Shown here: positions 50,140-59,029 of the stretch, one piece after another | Layout of the letters: each line of letters begins with the position of its first letter | How positions within the stretch are numbered: position 1 is the stretch's first letter | NCBI GenBank assembly: GCA_035456405.1 | Contig: DATIDG010000084.1 | Location: 1-64,000, forward strand | Length of the DNA: 64,000 nucleotides | Source of the DNA: JAGVSZ01 sp035456405 | GTDB lineage: Bacteria > Pseudomonadota > Gammaproteobacteria > Burkholderiales > SG8-39 | Direction: 5' to 3' | Program-made: the position numbers and the translations under genes | The notes under the pieces: generated by a model | Databases searched by the model: none | The model's input: the letters and a program-made list of their open reading frames with translations, nothing else | What the model was told of the DNA's origin: nothing

Positions 50140-50165
50140 CCGGGCGGCGCCTCGTTCGGCACACT
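50136..50165 (+). promoter_or_regulatory. Candidate promoter of the aminotransferase leader
   Basis: TTGACC (50136-50141), 18 bp, CACACT (50160-50165) would start transcription near 50172, exactly at the ATG of the Arg-rich leader frame. The -10 is weak. Part of the -35 overlaps the last codons of the cfa-like gene. Confidence 0.35.
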
Positions 50166-50171
50166 AGCGGC

Positions 50172-50243
50172 ATGAACGCTCCCGCCAGATTCCGACGCCG
50201 CTCCGCGATGGACGAGACGCGTCCGTGCGCGCGACGACGGTAG
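50172..50243 (+). CDS. Candidate arginine-rich leader peptide
   Basis: A 23-codon frame, MNAPARFRRRSAMDETRPCA followed by RRR and TAG. Eight of 23 residues are Arg, with codons AGA, CGA (three times), CGC, CGT and CGG, and three Arg directly before the stop. It lies 20 bp before a strong intrinsic terminator that itself sits upstream of an acetylornithine-type aminotransferase. This is the layout of ribosome-mediated attenuation. No ribosome site precedes it, so it would have to be leaderless. Arg-rich chance frames are common in GC-rich DNA, hence the modest confidence. Confidence 0.35.
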   Translation: MNAPARFRRRSAMDETRPCARRR

Positions 50244-50263
50244 TCAGAGTCAGCCGACTTCCG

Positions 50264-50300
50264 CGAAGGCCACAGGCGCTCCCTGTGGCCTTCGTCTTTT
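50264..50300 (+). terminator. Strong intrinsic terminator before the aminotransferase gene
   Basis: Perfect 13-bp arms (50264-50276 and 50282-50294) with a 5-base loop, followed by TCTTTT. It ends only 25 bp before the aminotransferase ATG, leaving no room for a promoter in between. Either it ends the cfa message and readthrough serves the next gene, or it is a regulated attenuator. Confidence 0.8.
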
Positions 50301-50325
50301 CCGACCCGTGACCGAGGATTCGAAG

Positions 50326-51510
50326 ATGCATCTCGCCGACTTTCCGCTGCATGCGCTGATGGAGATCACCGCGCGGCCCCCGCTCGTCTTCGTGCGCGGC
50401 GACGGCTCGTGGATCTGGGACCACGAGGGGCGCCGCTACCTCGACTTCGTGCAAGGCTGGGCGGTGAACGCGCTCGGCCATTGCCCGAAGGAAATTGCCG
50501 ATGCGCTCGCGGCGCAGGCCGCGACGCTCATCAACCCGAGCCCGGCGTTCTGGAATGCGCCGAGCGCGCGGCTCGCGCAGCGGCTCGTCGAGCGTTCCTG
50601 CTTCGACCGCGTGTTCTTCGCGAACAGCGGTGCCGAGGCGAACGAGGGCGCGATCAAGCTCGCGCGCAAGTGGGGGGCGAAGCTCCGCGGCGGCGCGTTC
50701 GAGATCGTCACCTTCGACCACGCCTTCCACGGGCGCACGCTCGCCACGATGTCGGCGTCGGGCAAAGCGGGGTGGGACACGCTGTTCGAACCGAAGGTGC
50801 CCGGGTTTCCGAAAGCGACGCTGAACGATCTCGCCTCGGTCGAGCGCCTGATCGGGGAGCGGACCGTGGCCGTGATGCTGGAGCCGATCCAGGGGGAGGC
50901 CGGCGTGCTGGGCGCGACCGACGACTTCATGCGCGCGCTTCGCGCGCTGACGCGCGAGCGCGGCCTGTTGCTGATCGTCGACGAGGTGCAGACCGGAATG
51001 GGGCGGACCGGCAAGCTGTTCGGTTACGAGCATGCCGGCATCGAACCAGACATCATGACCCTGGGGAAGGGAATCGGCGGGGGCGTGCCGCTCGCCGCGC
51101 TGCTCGCGAAGGAGTCGGTGTGCTGCTTCGAGCACGGCGATCAGGGCGGGACCTACAACGGAAATCCGCTGATGACCGCGGTCGGAATGGCGGTCCTGGA
51201 GACGCTGCTCGTCCCCGGCTTCCTTGACGAGGTGACGACGAAAGGACGCCAGCTCGCCCAGGGGCTCGCTGCACTCTCGCGCATGCACGGCCTGGGCGAG
51301 GTGCGTGGCCGGGGTCTGCTGATGGCGCTCGACCTCGGTCGCGACGCGGGCGCGAAAGTCGCCGAGCACACGCGCACGAACGGGCTGCTGCTGAACTCGC
51401 CGCGGCCGGACACCCTGCGCTTCATGCCCGCCCTGACCGTCTCGGCGGACGAGATCGAACTGATGCTCGCCCGGCTGGACGGTGCGCTGAAGAGCGTCCT
51501 CGCTCAGTGA
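50326..51510 (+). CDS. Acetylornithine/GABA-type aminotransferase (class III)
   Basis: A 394-residue PLP enzyme that transfers an amino group from an omega-amino acid, most like acetylornithine aminotransferase (ArgD). Segments: FANSGAEANEGAIKLARKWG, FHGRTLATMSASGK, the Asp of LLIVDEVQTGMGRTG and the PLP Lys in TLGKGIGGGVP. ATG 50326 follows GAGG by seven bases; GTG 50308 is an alternative but lies partly in the terminator tail region. The stop overlaps the convergent TPR gene by seven bases. The candidate Arg-rich leader upstream would suit an arginine biosynthesis role. Confidence 0.85.
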   Translation: MHLADFPLHALMEITARPPLVFVRGDGSWIWDHEGRRYLDFVQGWAVNALGHCPKEIADALAAQAATLINPSPAFWNAPSARLAQRLVERSCFDRVFFANSGAEANEGAIKLARKWGAKLRGGAFEIVTFDHAFHGRTLATMSASGKAGWDTLFEPKVPGFPKATLNDLASVERLIGERTVAVMLEPIQGEAGVLGATDDFMRALRALTRERGLLLIVDEVQTGMGRTGKLFGYEHAGIEPDIMTLGKGIGGGVPLAALLAKESVCCFEHGDQGGTYNGNPLMTAVGMAVLETLLVPGFLDEVTTKGRQLAQGLAALSRMHGLGEVRGRGLLMALDLGRDAGAKVAEHTRTNGLLLNSPRPDTLRFMPALTVSADEIELMLARLDGALKSVLAQ

Positions 51511-52043
51511 GGCCGGATGCCGGGCCGCGCGAGCAGCGCCTCGAAGCGCCGCCGGGCGTCCGCGAGGTGCGGGTTGATCCGCAGCGCCGCGTCGAAAGCG
51601 AACAGCGCGGCGTCCTCGCGCCCGTTCGCGAGGCACAGCTCCGCGAACGCGAGCATCGCCCCGTAGTGTCGCGGCTCGAGAACGAGCGTACGGTGGAAGT
51701 CGTGCACGCTCTCCTCGTCGCGTCCCTGCATGTAGAAGAGCGTGGCCCGCTTGTGCCAGGCTTCGGCGAACCCGGGATGGAGGGACACGAGCCGCCGCAG
51801 GATTGCCTCGGCCGTCGGGTAGTCCTCCGCGACGATGGCGCGCGTCGCCCGCTCGAGCTCCGCCGCCGCGCGGCGGTCCGGGTAGCGCATCCAGAACGCC
51901 CAGATCTCGTCCTCCGTGCGGCTCGCGAGCGGCGCGGCGAGGTCGGCGAGCCGGCGCAGCAGCGCGTCGAGGGCGCGATGCAGGCGCGGCGACGGGCGCC
52001 GCTTTGGGCCGATCCCGATCAGCTTGAGCGTCTCGGCGTACAT
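51504..52043 (-). CDS. TPR-like protein, copy 2 of a tandem pair
   Basis: A 179-residue soluble protein with two to three TPR units: AEAILRRLVSLHPGFAEAWH, then a unit ending LVLEPRHYGAMLAFAELCLA and AALFAFDAALRINPHLADAR. It starts MYAETLKLIGIG. The neighbouring gene encodes a clear paralogue with the same repeat order. Function unknown; such proteins usually act as scaffolds. The two genes are 28 bp apart on the same strand. Confidence 0.75.
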   Translation of the reverse strand: MYAETLKLIGIGPKRRPSPRLHRALDALLRRLADLAAPLASRTEDEIWAFWMRYPDRRAAAELERATRAIVAEDYPTAEAILRRLVSLHPGFAEAWHKRATLFYMQGRDEESVHDFHRTLVLEPRHYGAMLAFAELCLANGREDAALFAFDAALRINPHLADARRRFEALLARPGIRPH

Positions 52044-52071
52044 GCGCGGAAGTTTAGCGCCGGCCCCGGCG

Positions 52072-52614
52072 TCACTGCACCGGTCCGTCGCGCTCGCCCG
52101 AGAGTTCCTTCACGGCGGCGCGGATGCTGCCGAGGTGCGGGTTGACGCGTAGGGCGGCGTCGAACGCGAACAGGGCGGCGGCGCGGTCGTTGTGCCGCAG
52201 GCAGATCTGGCCGAAGCCGCAGATCGCCCCGAAGTGGCGCGGCTCGAGCTCGAGCGTGCGACGGATGTCGGCGACGCTCTCCCGGTCGCGCCGCAGCAGG
52301 AAATACAGCGTCGCGCGCTTGTTCCAGGCCTCGGCGTAGTCGGGATGGAGCTCGACGAGCGCGTCGAGAATCGCTTCGGCCTCATCGAGCTCGCGCGCGG
52401 CGATCGCCTGGGTGGCGCGGCTCAGCGCGTCCTCCGCATCGGGGTCGTCGTGCGCCATCCACACGTTCCAGATCAGATCCTCGACCTGGCTCGCCTCGAC
52501 CGGGCCCGCGGCGGCGGCGAGGCGGTGGAAGAGCTCGGTCAGGCGTTGCGGGCCGCGAACGCGGGGCGGGCGCTCGCCGAGCGAAAGGATGAGCTTCAGC
52601 GTGTCGTCGAACAC
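52072..52614 (-). CDS. TPR-like protein, copy 1 of a tandem pair
   Basis: A 180-residue paralogue of the next gene. It starts MFDDTLKLILSLGERP and has AEAILDALVELHPDYAEAWN, LELEPRHFGAICGFGQICL and AALFAFDAALRVNPHL in the same positions. The pair clearly arose by tandem duplication. Its start is 25 bp from the dnaE2 stop on the same strand, so it might be read through from the SOS operon, although no evidence of a shared function is visible. Confidence 0.75.
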   Translation of the reverse strand: MFDDTLKLILSLGERPPRVRGPQRLTELFHRLAAAAGPVEASQVEDLIWNVWMAHDDPDAEDALSRATQAIAARELDEAEAILDALVELHPDYAEAWNKRATLYFLLRRDRESVADIRRTLELEPRHFGAICGFGQICLRHNDRAAALFAFDAALRVNPHLGSIRAAVKELSGERDGPVQ

Positions 52615-52639
52615 GCCGCCAGTGTACGCCGGCGCAGGG

Positions 52640-55600
52640 CTAGTGGAAGTCGCGCGAGCGGGTGAGGAGCGCCCCGAGCAGCTCGCTTTGGTCGACCAGG
52701 CGCCGCGCGACGACGTGCACGACGTCGCCCTCGCGCTCGATCACGCCGTGCACCGTCAGCAGGCGCGCGCCGAGCAGCTCGCGCCGCTGGCGATCGCCCA
52801 GCTCGCGCCACACGATCACGTTGACGCAGCCCGTCTCGTCCTCCAGCGTCACGAACACCACGCCCGACGCGGTGCCGGGACGCTGCCGGCCGGTGACGAT
52901 GCCGCAGGCGTGCAGGATCTGGCCGTGCCGCGCCCCGCGCACCTCGGCAGCGGTCGCGAGCCCCATGCGCCGCAGGCGGTCGCGCAGCAGCGCGAGGGGG
53001 TGGCGCCCGAGCGTGAAGCCCAGGCTCGCGAAGTCGGCGACAAGGTCCTCGCCCTCGGTGGGCGCGGCGAGCGCGGGCGCGGTCTCGCACACGGGCGCCT
53101 CCCGCAGGAGGTGCGGCCGCGTTTCGATCCCGGCGACGTCCCAGTACGCACGGCGCCGGTGAGCGGCGAGTGCGTTGAGCGCGCCGGCGGCGGCGAGGCA
53201 CTTGAGGTTGCGCTGATCGAGCCGGGCGCGGCGGGCGAGATCGGCGACGTCCGCGAACGGCGCCTCGGCGCGCGCAGCGACGATGGGGTGCGCGCCCGCC
53301 TCCGTGAGGCCCTTGACCATCAGCAGCCCTAAGCGCACGGCGGGCGGGTCGCGGCTTTGCAGCGTGCATTCCCATTCGCTCGCGCACACATCGACCGGTC
53401 GCACCTCCACCCCGTGCCGCCGCGCATCCTGTACGAGCTGCGACGGCGCGTAGAAGCCCATCGGCTGGCTGTTGAGCAGCGCGGCGAGGAATGCGGCCGG
53501 CTCGTGGCATTTGATCCACGACGACACGTAGACGAGCAGCGCGAAGCTCGCCGAGTGCGATTCGGGGAAGCCGTACTCGCCGAAGCCGAGGATCTGGCGA
53601 TAGATCTGGTCGGCGAACTCGTCCGAATAGCCGCGTTCCCGCATGCCGTCCTTGAGCCGCTGCTCGAACGGCTCGAGCCCGCCCTTGCGGCGCCACGCCG
53701 CCATGGCGCGCCGCAGCCGGTCGGCCTCGCCGGGCGTGAAGCCGGCGGCGACGACCGCGAGGCTCATCACCTGCTCCTGGAAGATCGGCACCCCGAGCGT
53801 TCGCTCGAGCACGCTCCGCACCGCCGCGCTCGGATAGGTGACCGGCTCCGCGCCGCTGCGGCGGCGGAGATAGGGATGGACCATGCCGCCCTGGATCGGC
53901 CCGGGACGCACGATCGCGACCTCGATCACGAGATCGAAGAAGCACGCAGGCCGCAAGCGCGGCAGCATCGACATCTGCGCGCGCGACTCGATCTGGAACA
54001 CGCCGATCGTGTCGGCGCGCCGGATCATCTCGTAGACTGCGGGGTCCTCCGGCGGCACGTCGGACATCGTGAACGGCCGGCCGCGCCGGGCGGCGATGAG
54101 GTCGAGCGCGCGCCGGATCGCCGAGAGCATGCCGAGCGCGAGCACGTCGACCTTCAGCAGGCCGAGCGCGTCGAGGTCGTCCTTGTCCCACTCGATCACC
54201 GAGCGCTCGGGCATCGCCGCGTTCTCGATCGGCACGAGGCGCGAGAGGTGGTCGCGCGCGATCACGAACCCGCCGGTGTGCTGCGAGAGGTGGCGCGGGA
54301 AGCCGATGAGCGTGCCCGCGATCTCGACGAGCTGCGCGACCGGCCGGCTCGCGGGATCGAGCCCGGCCTCGGCGATGCGCTCGGGCAGCGCCCGGCGGCC
54401 GTCCCACCACGCGAGCGAGCCGGCGAGGCGGTCGACCTGCGCAGCATCGAAGCCGAGCGCCTTGCCCACGTCGCGCACCGCGCTCTTCGTGCGGTAGGTG
54501 ACGACGGTGGCGGCGAGCGCGGCCCGCTCGCGGCCGTACTTCGCGTAGAGATACTGGATCACCTCCTCGCGCCGCTGGTGCTCGAAGTCGACGTCGATGT
54601 CGGGAGGCTCGTTTCGCTCCTTCGAGATGAAGCGCTCGAACAGCGTCGACATGCGCGCCGGGTCGACCTCGGTGATGCCGAGCGCGTAGCACACCGCCGA
54701 GTTCGCCGCGGACCCGCGACCCTGGCACAGGATGCCGCGGCTGCGCGCGAAGCGGACGATGTCGTGCACGGTGAGGAAGTAGGGTTCGTACCCCAGGTCC
54801 GCGATGAGTCGCAGCTCGTGCTCGATGAGCTCGCGCACCTGCCGGGGCGTCGGATCCTGCTCCCCCCTTTCCGTTTCCCGGGCTCCAAACCGCCACCTCA
54901 GCCCGTCCTCCACCCGCTTGCGGAGCCACGAGGTGGGCGTCTCGCCGGGGGGCACGACCTCCTCCGGGTACTCATAGCGCAGCTCGTCGAGCGAGAAGGC
55001 GCAACGCTCGGCGACGCGCAGCGTCTCCGCGAGCAGCCCGCGCGGGTAGAGCTGCGCGAGCCGCATCCGCAGCCGCAGATGGCGCTCGCCGTTCGGGTGG
55101 AGCGCCCGGCCGCACGCGGCGACCGGCTTGCCGAGGCGCACCGCGGTGAGGACGTCCTGCAGCCGCCGCCGCGAGCGCACGTGCATGTGCACATCGCCCG
55201 CCGCGACGAGCGGCAGCCCCGATCTGCGCGCGAGTTCGCGCAAGGCATCGAGCTGCGCGCGGTCGTCGGGACCGCAGAGGAACTCGGCCGCGATCCACGC
55301 GCGGCCGAGGAAGCGCTCCGCCGTCCAGCAGGCATGGGCGGGATCGTCCGGCGCGCCGCGTGGCACGAGCAGGGCGAGGCAATCCGCCAGGCCGCCGTCG
55401 AGGTCGGCGCAGACAAGGCGGTAGCTGCCCTTCGTGGCGCTGCGCCGGCCCCGGGTGATCAGCTCGGAGAGGTTGCCGTACCCGGAGCGGTTGCAGGCGA
55501 GCAGCACGAGCTTCGGTCCGCCGGCGAGCTGCACCTCGGATCCGACCAGCAGCCTGAGGCCGGCTTCCTTCGCCGCAATGTGCGCGCGCACGACGCCGGC

Positions 55601-55738
55601 GAGCGAGCACTCGTCGGTGATCGCAAGCGCCGCATAGCCGAGGGCGTGCGCCCGTTCGGCCAGCTCCTCGGGGTGCGAGGCGCCCCGCAGGAAGCTGAAG
55701 TTGGTGAGGCAGTGCAGCTCGGCGTAAGCAGGCAGCAT
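52640..55738 (-). CDS. dnaE2: Error-prone DNA polymerase DnaE2 (ImuC)
   Basis: A 1032-residue C-family polymerase that performs damage-induced mutagenic synthesis with ImuA and ImuB. PHP domain at the start (YAELHCLTNFSFLRGASHPEEL), the catalytic Asp pair in PPDIDVDFEHQRREEV near residue 380, FQIESRAQMSMLPRLRP, and a C-terminal OB domain (GVVFVTLEDETGCVNVIVW). Length fits DnaE2 (about 1030-1080) and not replicative DnaE. Last core gene of the SOS operon, 35 bp after imuB. Confidence 0.92.
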   Translation of the reverse strand: MLPAYAELHCLTNFSFLRGASHPEELAERAHALGYAALAITDECSLAGVVRAHIAAKEAGLRLLVGSEVQLAGGPKLVLLACNRSGYGNLSELITRGRRSATKGSYRLVCADLDGGLADCLALLVPRGAPDDPAHACWTAERFLGRAWIAAEFLCGPDDRAQLDALRELARRSGLPLVAAGDVHMHVRSRRRLQDVLTAVRLGKPVAACGRALHPNGERHLRLRMRLAQLYPRGLLAETLRVAERCAFSLDELRYEYPEEVVPPGETPTSWLRKRVEDGLRWRFGARETERGEQDPTPRQVRELIEHELRLIADLGYEPYFLTVHDIVRFARSRGILCQGRGSAANSAVCYALGITEVDPARMSTLFERFISKERNEPPDIDVDFEHQRREEVIQYLYAKYGRERAALAATVVTYRTKSAVRDVGKALGFDAAQVDRLAGSLAWWDGRRALPERIAEAGLDPASRPVAQLVEIAGTLIGFPRHLSQHTGGFVIARDHLSRLVPIENAAMPERSVIEWDKDDLDALGLLKVDVLALGMLSAIRRALDLIAARRGRPFTMSDVPPEDPAVYEMIRRADTIGVFQIESRAQMSMLPRLRPACFFDLVIEVAIVRPGPIQGGMVHPYLRRRSGAEPVTYPSAAVRSVLERTLGVPIFQEQVMSLAVVAAGFTPGEADRLRRAMAAWRRKGGLEPFEQRLKDGMRERGYSDEFADQIYRQILGFGEYGFPESHSASFALLVYVSSWIKCHEPAAFLAALLNSQPMGFYAPSQLVQDARRHGVEVRPVDVCASEWECTLQSRDPPAVRLGLLMVKGLTEAGAHPIVAARAEAPFADVADLARRARLDQRNLKCLAAAGALNALAAHRRRAYWDVAGIETRPHLLREAPVCETAPALAAPTEGEDLVADFASLGFTLGRHPLALLRDRLRRMGLATAAEVRGARHGQILHACGIVTGRQRPGTASGVVFVTLEDETGCVNVIVWRELGDRQRRELLGARLLTVHGVIEREGDVVHVVARRLVDQSELLGALLTRSRDFH

Positions 55739-55773
55739 TTAGGAAGGGCTGAAAGAGCTCGATCGGAGCTTCA

Positions 55774-57213
55774 CTACGCGAACAGTCCGTGGAGAAACCA
55801 CCCCGTCGCCGCGCCGCGGGCGCGATACACCCAGACGAGCGCGTGATCGGCGGTCTGCGCGACGAAGTAGTCGCGTGCGACATCGTCACCGTCCCACCAG
55901 CCCGATTCGATGCGTTCCGGTCCGGCGAGCAGCTTCAGCGGGCCGCCGCAGTGCGGCTCCGCGCCGATCTCCTCGAGCGGCCGGGGCGCGGCGAGCAGCC
56001 AGAACGGGCGGAGCCCGACTCTTCCCGTTTCCCGTTTTCCCTTTTCCTGGGCGGGCATCGGCTCGCGCACCTGCGACGCATGCTCCGGACGGTGCGCCTC
56101 GGCGACGGCAACGCCGTGCACGGCCACGCTGCCCAGCCGCGCGCGCAGGCGTTCGACGAGCTTCGGCCAGTCCTCGGGACTGCCGCTCTCGTCGGCGAAG
56201 AGCGCGATGTTCCCGCCCGCCAGCGGAACGACATCGGTGGCAGCGAGCGCGAGCGCGCGCACCGGCTCGGGCAGCACGACGGTCCCGAGCCGCTCTCGAG
56301 CGAGCAGGGTGAAGTGACTCGCTGCGCGGCTCGGCGCGACAAGGCCGATCGGCACGACGGTCGCAGCTGCCGCGCGATGGAAGAGGCGCAGCTCCAGCCG
56401 CCGCACGCCGCCGGCGCGCGCGGCGAGGAAACCCTCGAGCTGCACGAACAGGCGCCGCGCCGCGAAGAGGAGGCTCTCTGCCTGCGTGACCTCCGCTGGC
56501 AGCTCGAGGCGGGCATGGAACTCCGCCGGCGGCACGTAGAACGCGCGCGGGTCGGCAAGCCGCCCGTACGCACGGTCCAGGTCGTCGAGGAGCTGCTGGC
56601 CGAGGCGGCGCGCGAGCCCGTCGCGCGGCAGCGCGGCGAGGTCGCCCACCGTCCGGGCGCCGATCGCGTGCAGCGCTTCGAGCGTGTCCGCCGCGCGCAC
56701 GGCGATGCGGACGGGCAGGGCGGCGAGCGCGGCCGGGAGGGCATCGGCGCGCCCGATGTATCGCTCCACGCCGGCGCGCGCGAGCCACGCCGCCCCGCGC
56801 GCGGTGGGGGCGCACGCGACGAGCACGGTGAAGCCCATTCGCGCGCAGCCCTCGCGCAGGGACGCGCGGATGAGGTCGACGCCGCCGAAGAGCTTCAGAC
56901 TGCCCGAAACCTCGAGCACGAGCGCATCGGGGAGCTCGAGCGCGACAGCGGGGGTGAACTGCGCGGCCCAGCCGGCGAGACCGAGCAGCGCCTCGGTCTC
57001 CCTGGCCGGATCGCGCGGCCGGACGAGGAGGTCGTGCGCGAGCGCGCGCGCGGCGGAGACGGCGTTGCCCGGTCGCACGCCGCGCGCCAGCGCTTTGCCG
57101 TCACAGGCGATGACCCGATGATGCTCCGCGACCGCCTGCGGCTCAGGCGTCGCAAGGCTGCGGGTGAGCGCTTCGAACGGGAGATTGGGAAGGTGGAGCG
57201 CGATCCACTGCAC
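55774..57213 (-). CDS. imuB: ImuB, Y-family polymerase-like protein
   Basis: A 479-residue member of the DNA polymerase Y family. It starts MQWIALHLPNLPFEALTRSL, where active Y polymerases have DxDxFF, and lacks the other catalytic acids, as is known for ImuB, which acts as a hub joining ImuA, DnaE2 and the beta clamp. The second half has the little-finger-like domain and a terminal GGWDGDDVARDYFVAQ-like segment (SGWWDGDDVARDYFV) conserved in ImuB. Its start lies 71 bp inside imuA, so the two are translationally coupled. Confidence 0.9.
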   Translation of the reverse strand: MQWIALHLPNLPFEALTRSLATPEPQAVAEHHRVIACDGKALARGVRPGNAVSAARALAHDLLVRPRDPARETEALLGLAGWAAQFTPAVALELPDALVLEVSGSLKLFGGVDLIRASLREGCARMGFTVLVACAPTARGAAWLARAGVERYIGRADALPAALAALPVRIAVRAADTLEALHAIGARTVGDLAALPRDGLARRLGQQLLDDLDRAYGRLADPRAFYVPPAEFHARLELPAEVTQAESLLFAARRLFVQLEGFLAARAGGVRRLELRLFHRAAAATVVPIGLVAPSRAASHFTLLARERLGTVVLPEPVRALALAATDVVPLAGGNIALFADESGSPEDWPKLVERLRARLGSVAVHGVAVAEAHRPEHASQVREPMPAQEKGKRETGRVGLRPFWLLAAPRPLEEIGAEPHCGGPLKLLAGPERIESGWWDGDDVARDYFVAQTADHALVWVYRARGAATGWFLHGLFA

Positions 57214-57877
57214 GGGGAACTCGAGGGAGGAGGGCGTCGGTTCGGGAGTCGAGATCGACGATCACCGGGCGCTCGCAGACGGCGCCGCGCCGCTTGAGGA
57301 TCTGAACTGCCAGAGCGCCGGCGGCGGTGGCGAGCGCGAGCCGCAGTGCAGCGGGCGACGCTTCGGCGGCGGCGCGCGACGGCCGGAACAGCATGGCGAG
57401 CGCTCGCGTCTTCTCGGCGGCGAGTTGCAGGCGGCGCAACTCGGCGTACTTCACGGCGCCGGGCCAGACGAGCACTGCGCCGCAGGCGGCGGAGGCGAGC
57501 GCCTGCTCGGCGGCCCACAGCGCATCGCGCGCGGCGGCGGTCCTGACGATCAGGAGCCGGGCGAGCGCGATGCCGGCGGCGTCGAGTGCCGGCGCGTAGG
57601 GAAGATGGGGCGGCGAGATCCAGGCGAGCCGCTTGCCTTTGCGCGAGAGGGTCGCAAGCGCCGGGCCGAGAATGCGCAGCTCGCCGATGCCCTCGTGGGC
57701 GGGCAGCAATTCGGTGAGGCAGCCGGTCGGCCAGCCGCCGCCGGGCAGCTCCGCGTCGAGGGCGGCGAAGCCGGTCGGCACGCTCGCGCTCGCCACCCGG
57801 GCGAGCGCGTCGCCGCGCCGGATGTCGGGGCGGGTGAGCAGCGCGGCCAGCGGGACGGTGGGGTCGGCGAGCCCCAT
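57143..57877 (-). CDS. imuA: ImuA, translesion synthesis accessory protein
   Basis: A 244-residue RecA/SulA-related protein. The N-terminal half carries VPTGFAALDAELPGGGWPTG, ELLPAHEGIGELRIL and LAWISPPHLPYAPALDAAGI, all typical of ImuA. It interacts with ImuB and RecA in damage-induced mutagenesis. The last 24 codons overlap imuB, and the gene begins 31 bp after lexA. No own SOS box is seen, so it depends on the operon promoter at 59030-59065. Confidence 0.88.
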   Translation of the reverse strand: MGLADPTVPLAALLTRPDIRRGDALARVASASVPTGFAALDAELPGGGWPTGCLTELLPAHEGIGELRILGPALATLSRKGKRLAWISPPHLPYAPALDAAGIALARLLIVRTAAARDALWAAEQALASAACGAVLVWPGAVKYAELRRLQLAAEKTRALAMLFRPSRAAAEASPAALRLALATAAGALAVQILKRRGAVCERPVIVDLDSRTDALLPRVPRAVDRAPPSQSPVRSAHPQPCDA

Positions 57878-57908
57878 CGGGGAATCTGATGCGGATGCGG
57901 GTGCGATT

Positions 57909-58508
57909 TCAAAGCGCGCGGTTGCGAATGACTCCGACCGCGATGCCCTCGATCGCCAGCGGCGTCTCGCGCGTGTCGACCACGATCGGCTTGAACTCCG
58001 GGTTCTCGGGCAGGAGCTCGACGGTGGCGCCGCGGCGGCGCAGGCGCTTCACCGTCACCTCGTCCTGCAGGCGCGCCACGACGATCTGCCCCGAGCGGGC
58101 GTCGACCGTCTTGTGCACGGCGAGGATGTCGCCATCGAGGATGCCGGCGTCGCGCATGCTCATGCCGCGCACCTTGAGGAGGTAGTCGGCGCGCGGCCGG
58201 AAGAGGTTCGGATCGACGGAGTAGCGGCCGACGACGTGCTCTTCGGCGAGGATCGGCGCGCCGGCGGCGACGCGGCCGACGAGCGGCAACCCGAGCGACT
58301 CCCTGAGCCGCAGGCCCCGCGCGGTGCCGTCGAGGATCTCGATCGCGCCCTTGCGCTCGAGCGCGCGCAGGTGCTCCTCGGCCGCGTTCGGCGAGGCGAA
58401 GCCGAGCATGTGCGCGATCTCCATGCGCGTCGGCGGGAAGCCCGTCTCCTCGATGGTGTCGCGGATGAGCTGGAGGATCTCGGTCTGGCGGGGAGTGAGT
58501 TCTTTCAT
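57909..58508 (-). CDS. lexA: LexA repressor
   Basis: A 199-residue SOS repressor. Winged helix at residues 1-65 (MKELTPRQTEILQLIRDTIE, then GFASPNAAEEHLRALERKG), self-cleavage site Ala82-Gly83 in GRVAAGAP, and the Ser117 (RGMSMRD) / Lys154 (VTVKRL) protease dyad, nearly at the Escherichia positions. It lies inside the mutagenesis operon it controls, 9 bp after the 139-aa gene, and may be a second LexA dedicated to this cassette. Confidence 0.93.
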   Translation of the reverse strand: MKELTPRQTEILQLIRDTIEETGFPPTRMEIAHMLGFASPNAAEEHLRALERKGAIEILDGTARGLRLRESLGLPLVGRVAAGAPILAEEHVVGRYSVDPNLFRPRADYLLKVRGMSMRDAGILDGDILAVHKTVDARSGQIVVARLQDEVTVKRLRRRGATVELLPENPEFKPIVVDTRETPLAIEGIAVGVIRNRAL

Positions 58509-58517
58509 GTCCGGCTC

Positions 58518-58937
58518 CTAGGCGCGGGGGGCGTACTGGGCGGGGATCGACTCCCGCGCCTGCACGCCGCCGGCGATCGCCCGGACGCCGGCCGGCATCG
58601 GCACCCGGCCGAACCGCGCGAGCCGTGCCTCGATGGCGAGCCGGCTGCGGCTGTGCGCCCTGGCGAGATCGTCGACCGACTGGCCCCGGTCGAAGGCGTC
58701 GAGCAGGCGCTCGTCCTCGTCCTTCGACCACGGCTTGCCCGAATTGCCACCGGCAGGGCGGGCGGCCTGCCGCTTCTGCGCGGCGACGGCGCTCTCCATC
58801 GCCCGCACCGCCTGGAAGAGCGCGCGCACGACATCCGGGTGCTGGTACGGGCTGTCGGCGGAGAACGATTTGCCGGTGAACGGATCGGTGCCGTTCGACA
58901 GGCTCTGCAGGATACCGAGTGCTTTCTCTTGATCCAT
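58518..58937 (-). CDS. Uncharacterised SOS-operon protein with a SANT/HTH-like end
   Basis: A 139-residue soluble protein, the first gene behind the LexA box. Start: MDQEKALGILQSLSNGTDPF, then PYQHPDVVRALFQAVRAME, a Lys/Gln/Ala-rich linker, and a C-terminal KPWSKDEDERLLDAFDRGQS with IEARLARFGRV, which looks like a small SANT/Myb- or HTH-type DNA-binding unit. GGAGACGACC precedes ATG 58937. I know no assigned function. Its position suggests a role in, or regulation of, DNA damage tolerance. Confidence 0.75.
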   Translation of the reverse strand: MDQEKALGILQSLSNGTDPFTGKSFSADSPYQHPDVVRALFQAVRAMESAVAAQKRQAARPAGGNSGKPWSKDEDERLLDAFDRGQSVDDLARAHSRSRLAIEARLARFGRVPMPAGVRAIAGGVQARESIPAQYAPRA

Positions 58938-59029
58938 GGTCGTCTCCTCGAAGGCAGCGCGGATTGAGCGGCGGCTTGCCGTCCGCTCCAATCCGCGGGA
59001 TAAACAACGCCCACTCGTGCGGGGGCGTT

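Noticed and set aside
53357..55846. A plus-strand open frame of about 830 codons antisense to dnaE2
   Set aside because: It mirrors third-position GC bias of dnaE2 and has low-complexity Arg/Ala/Glu composition without a recognisable fold.
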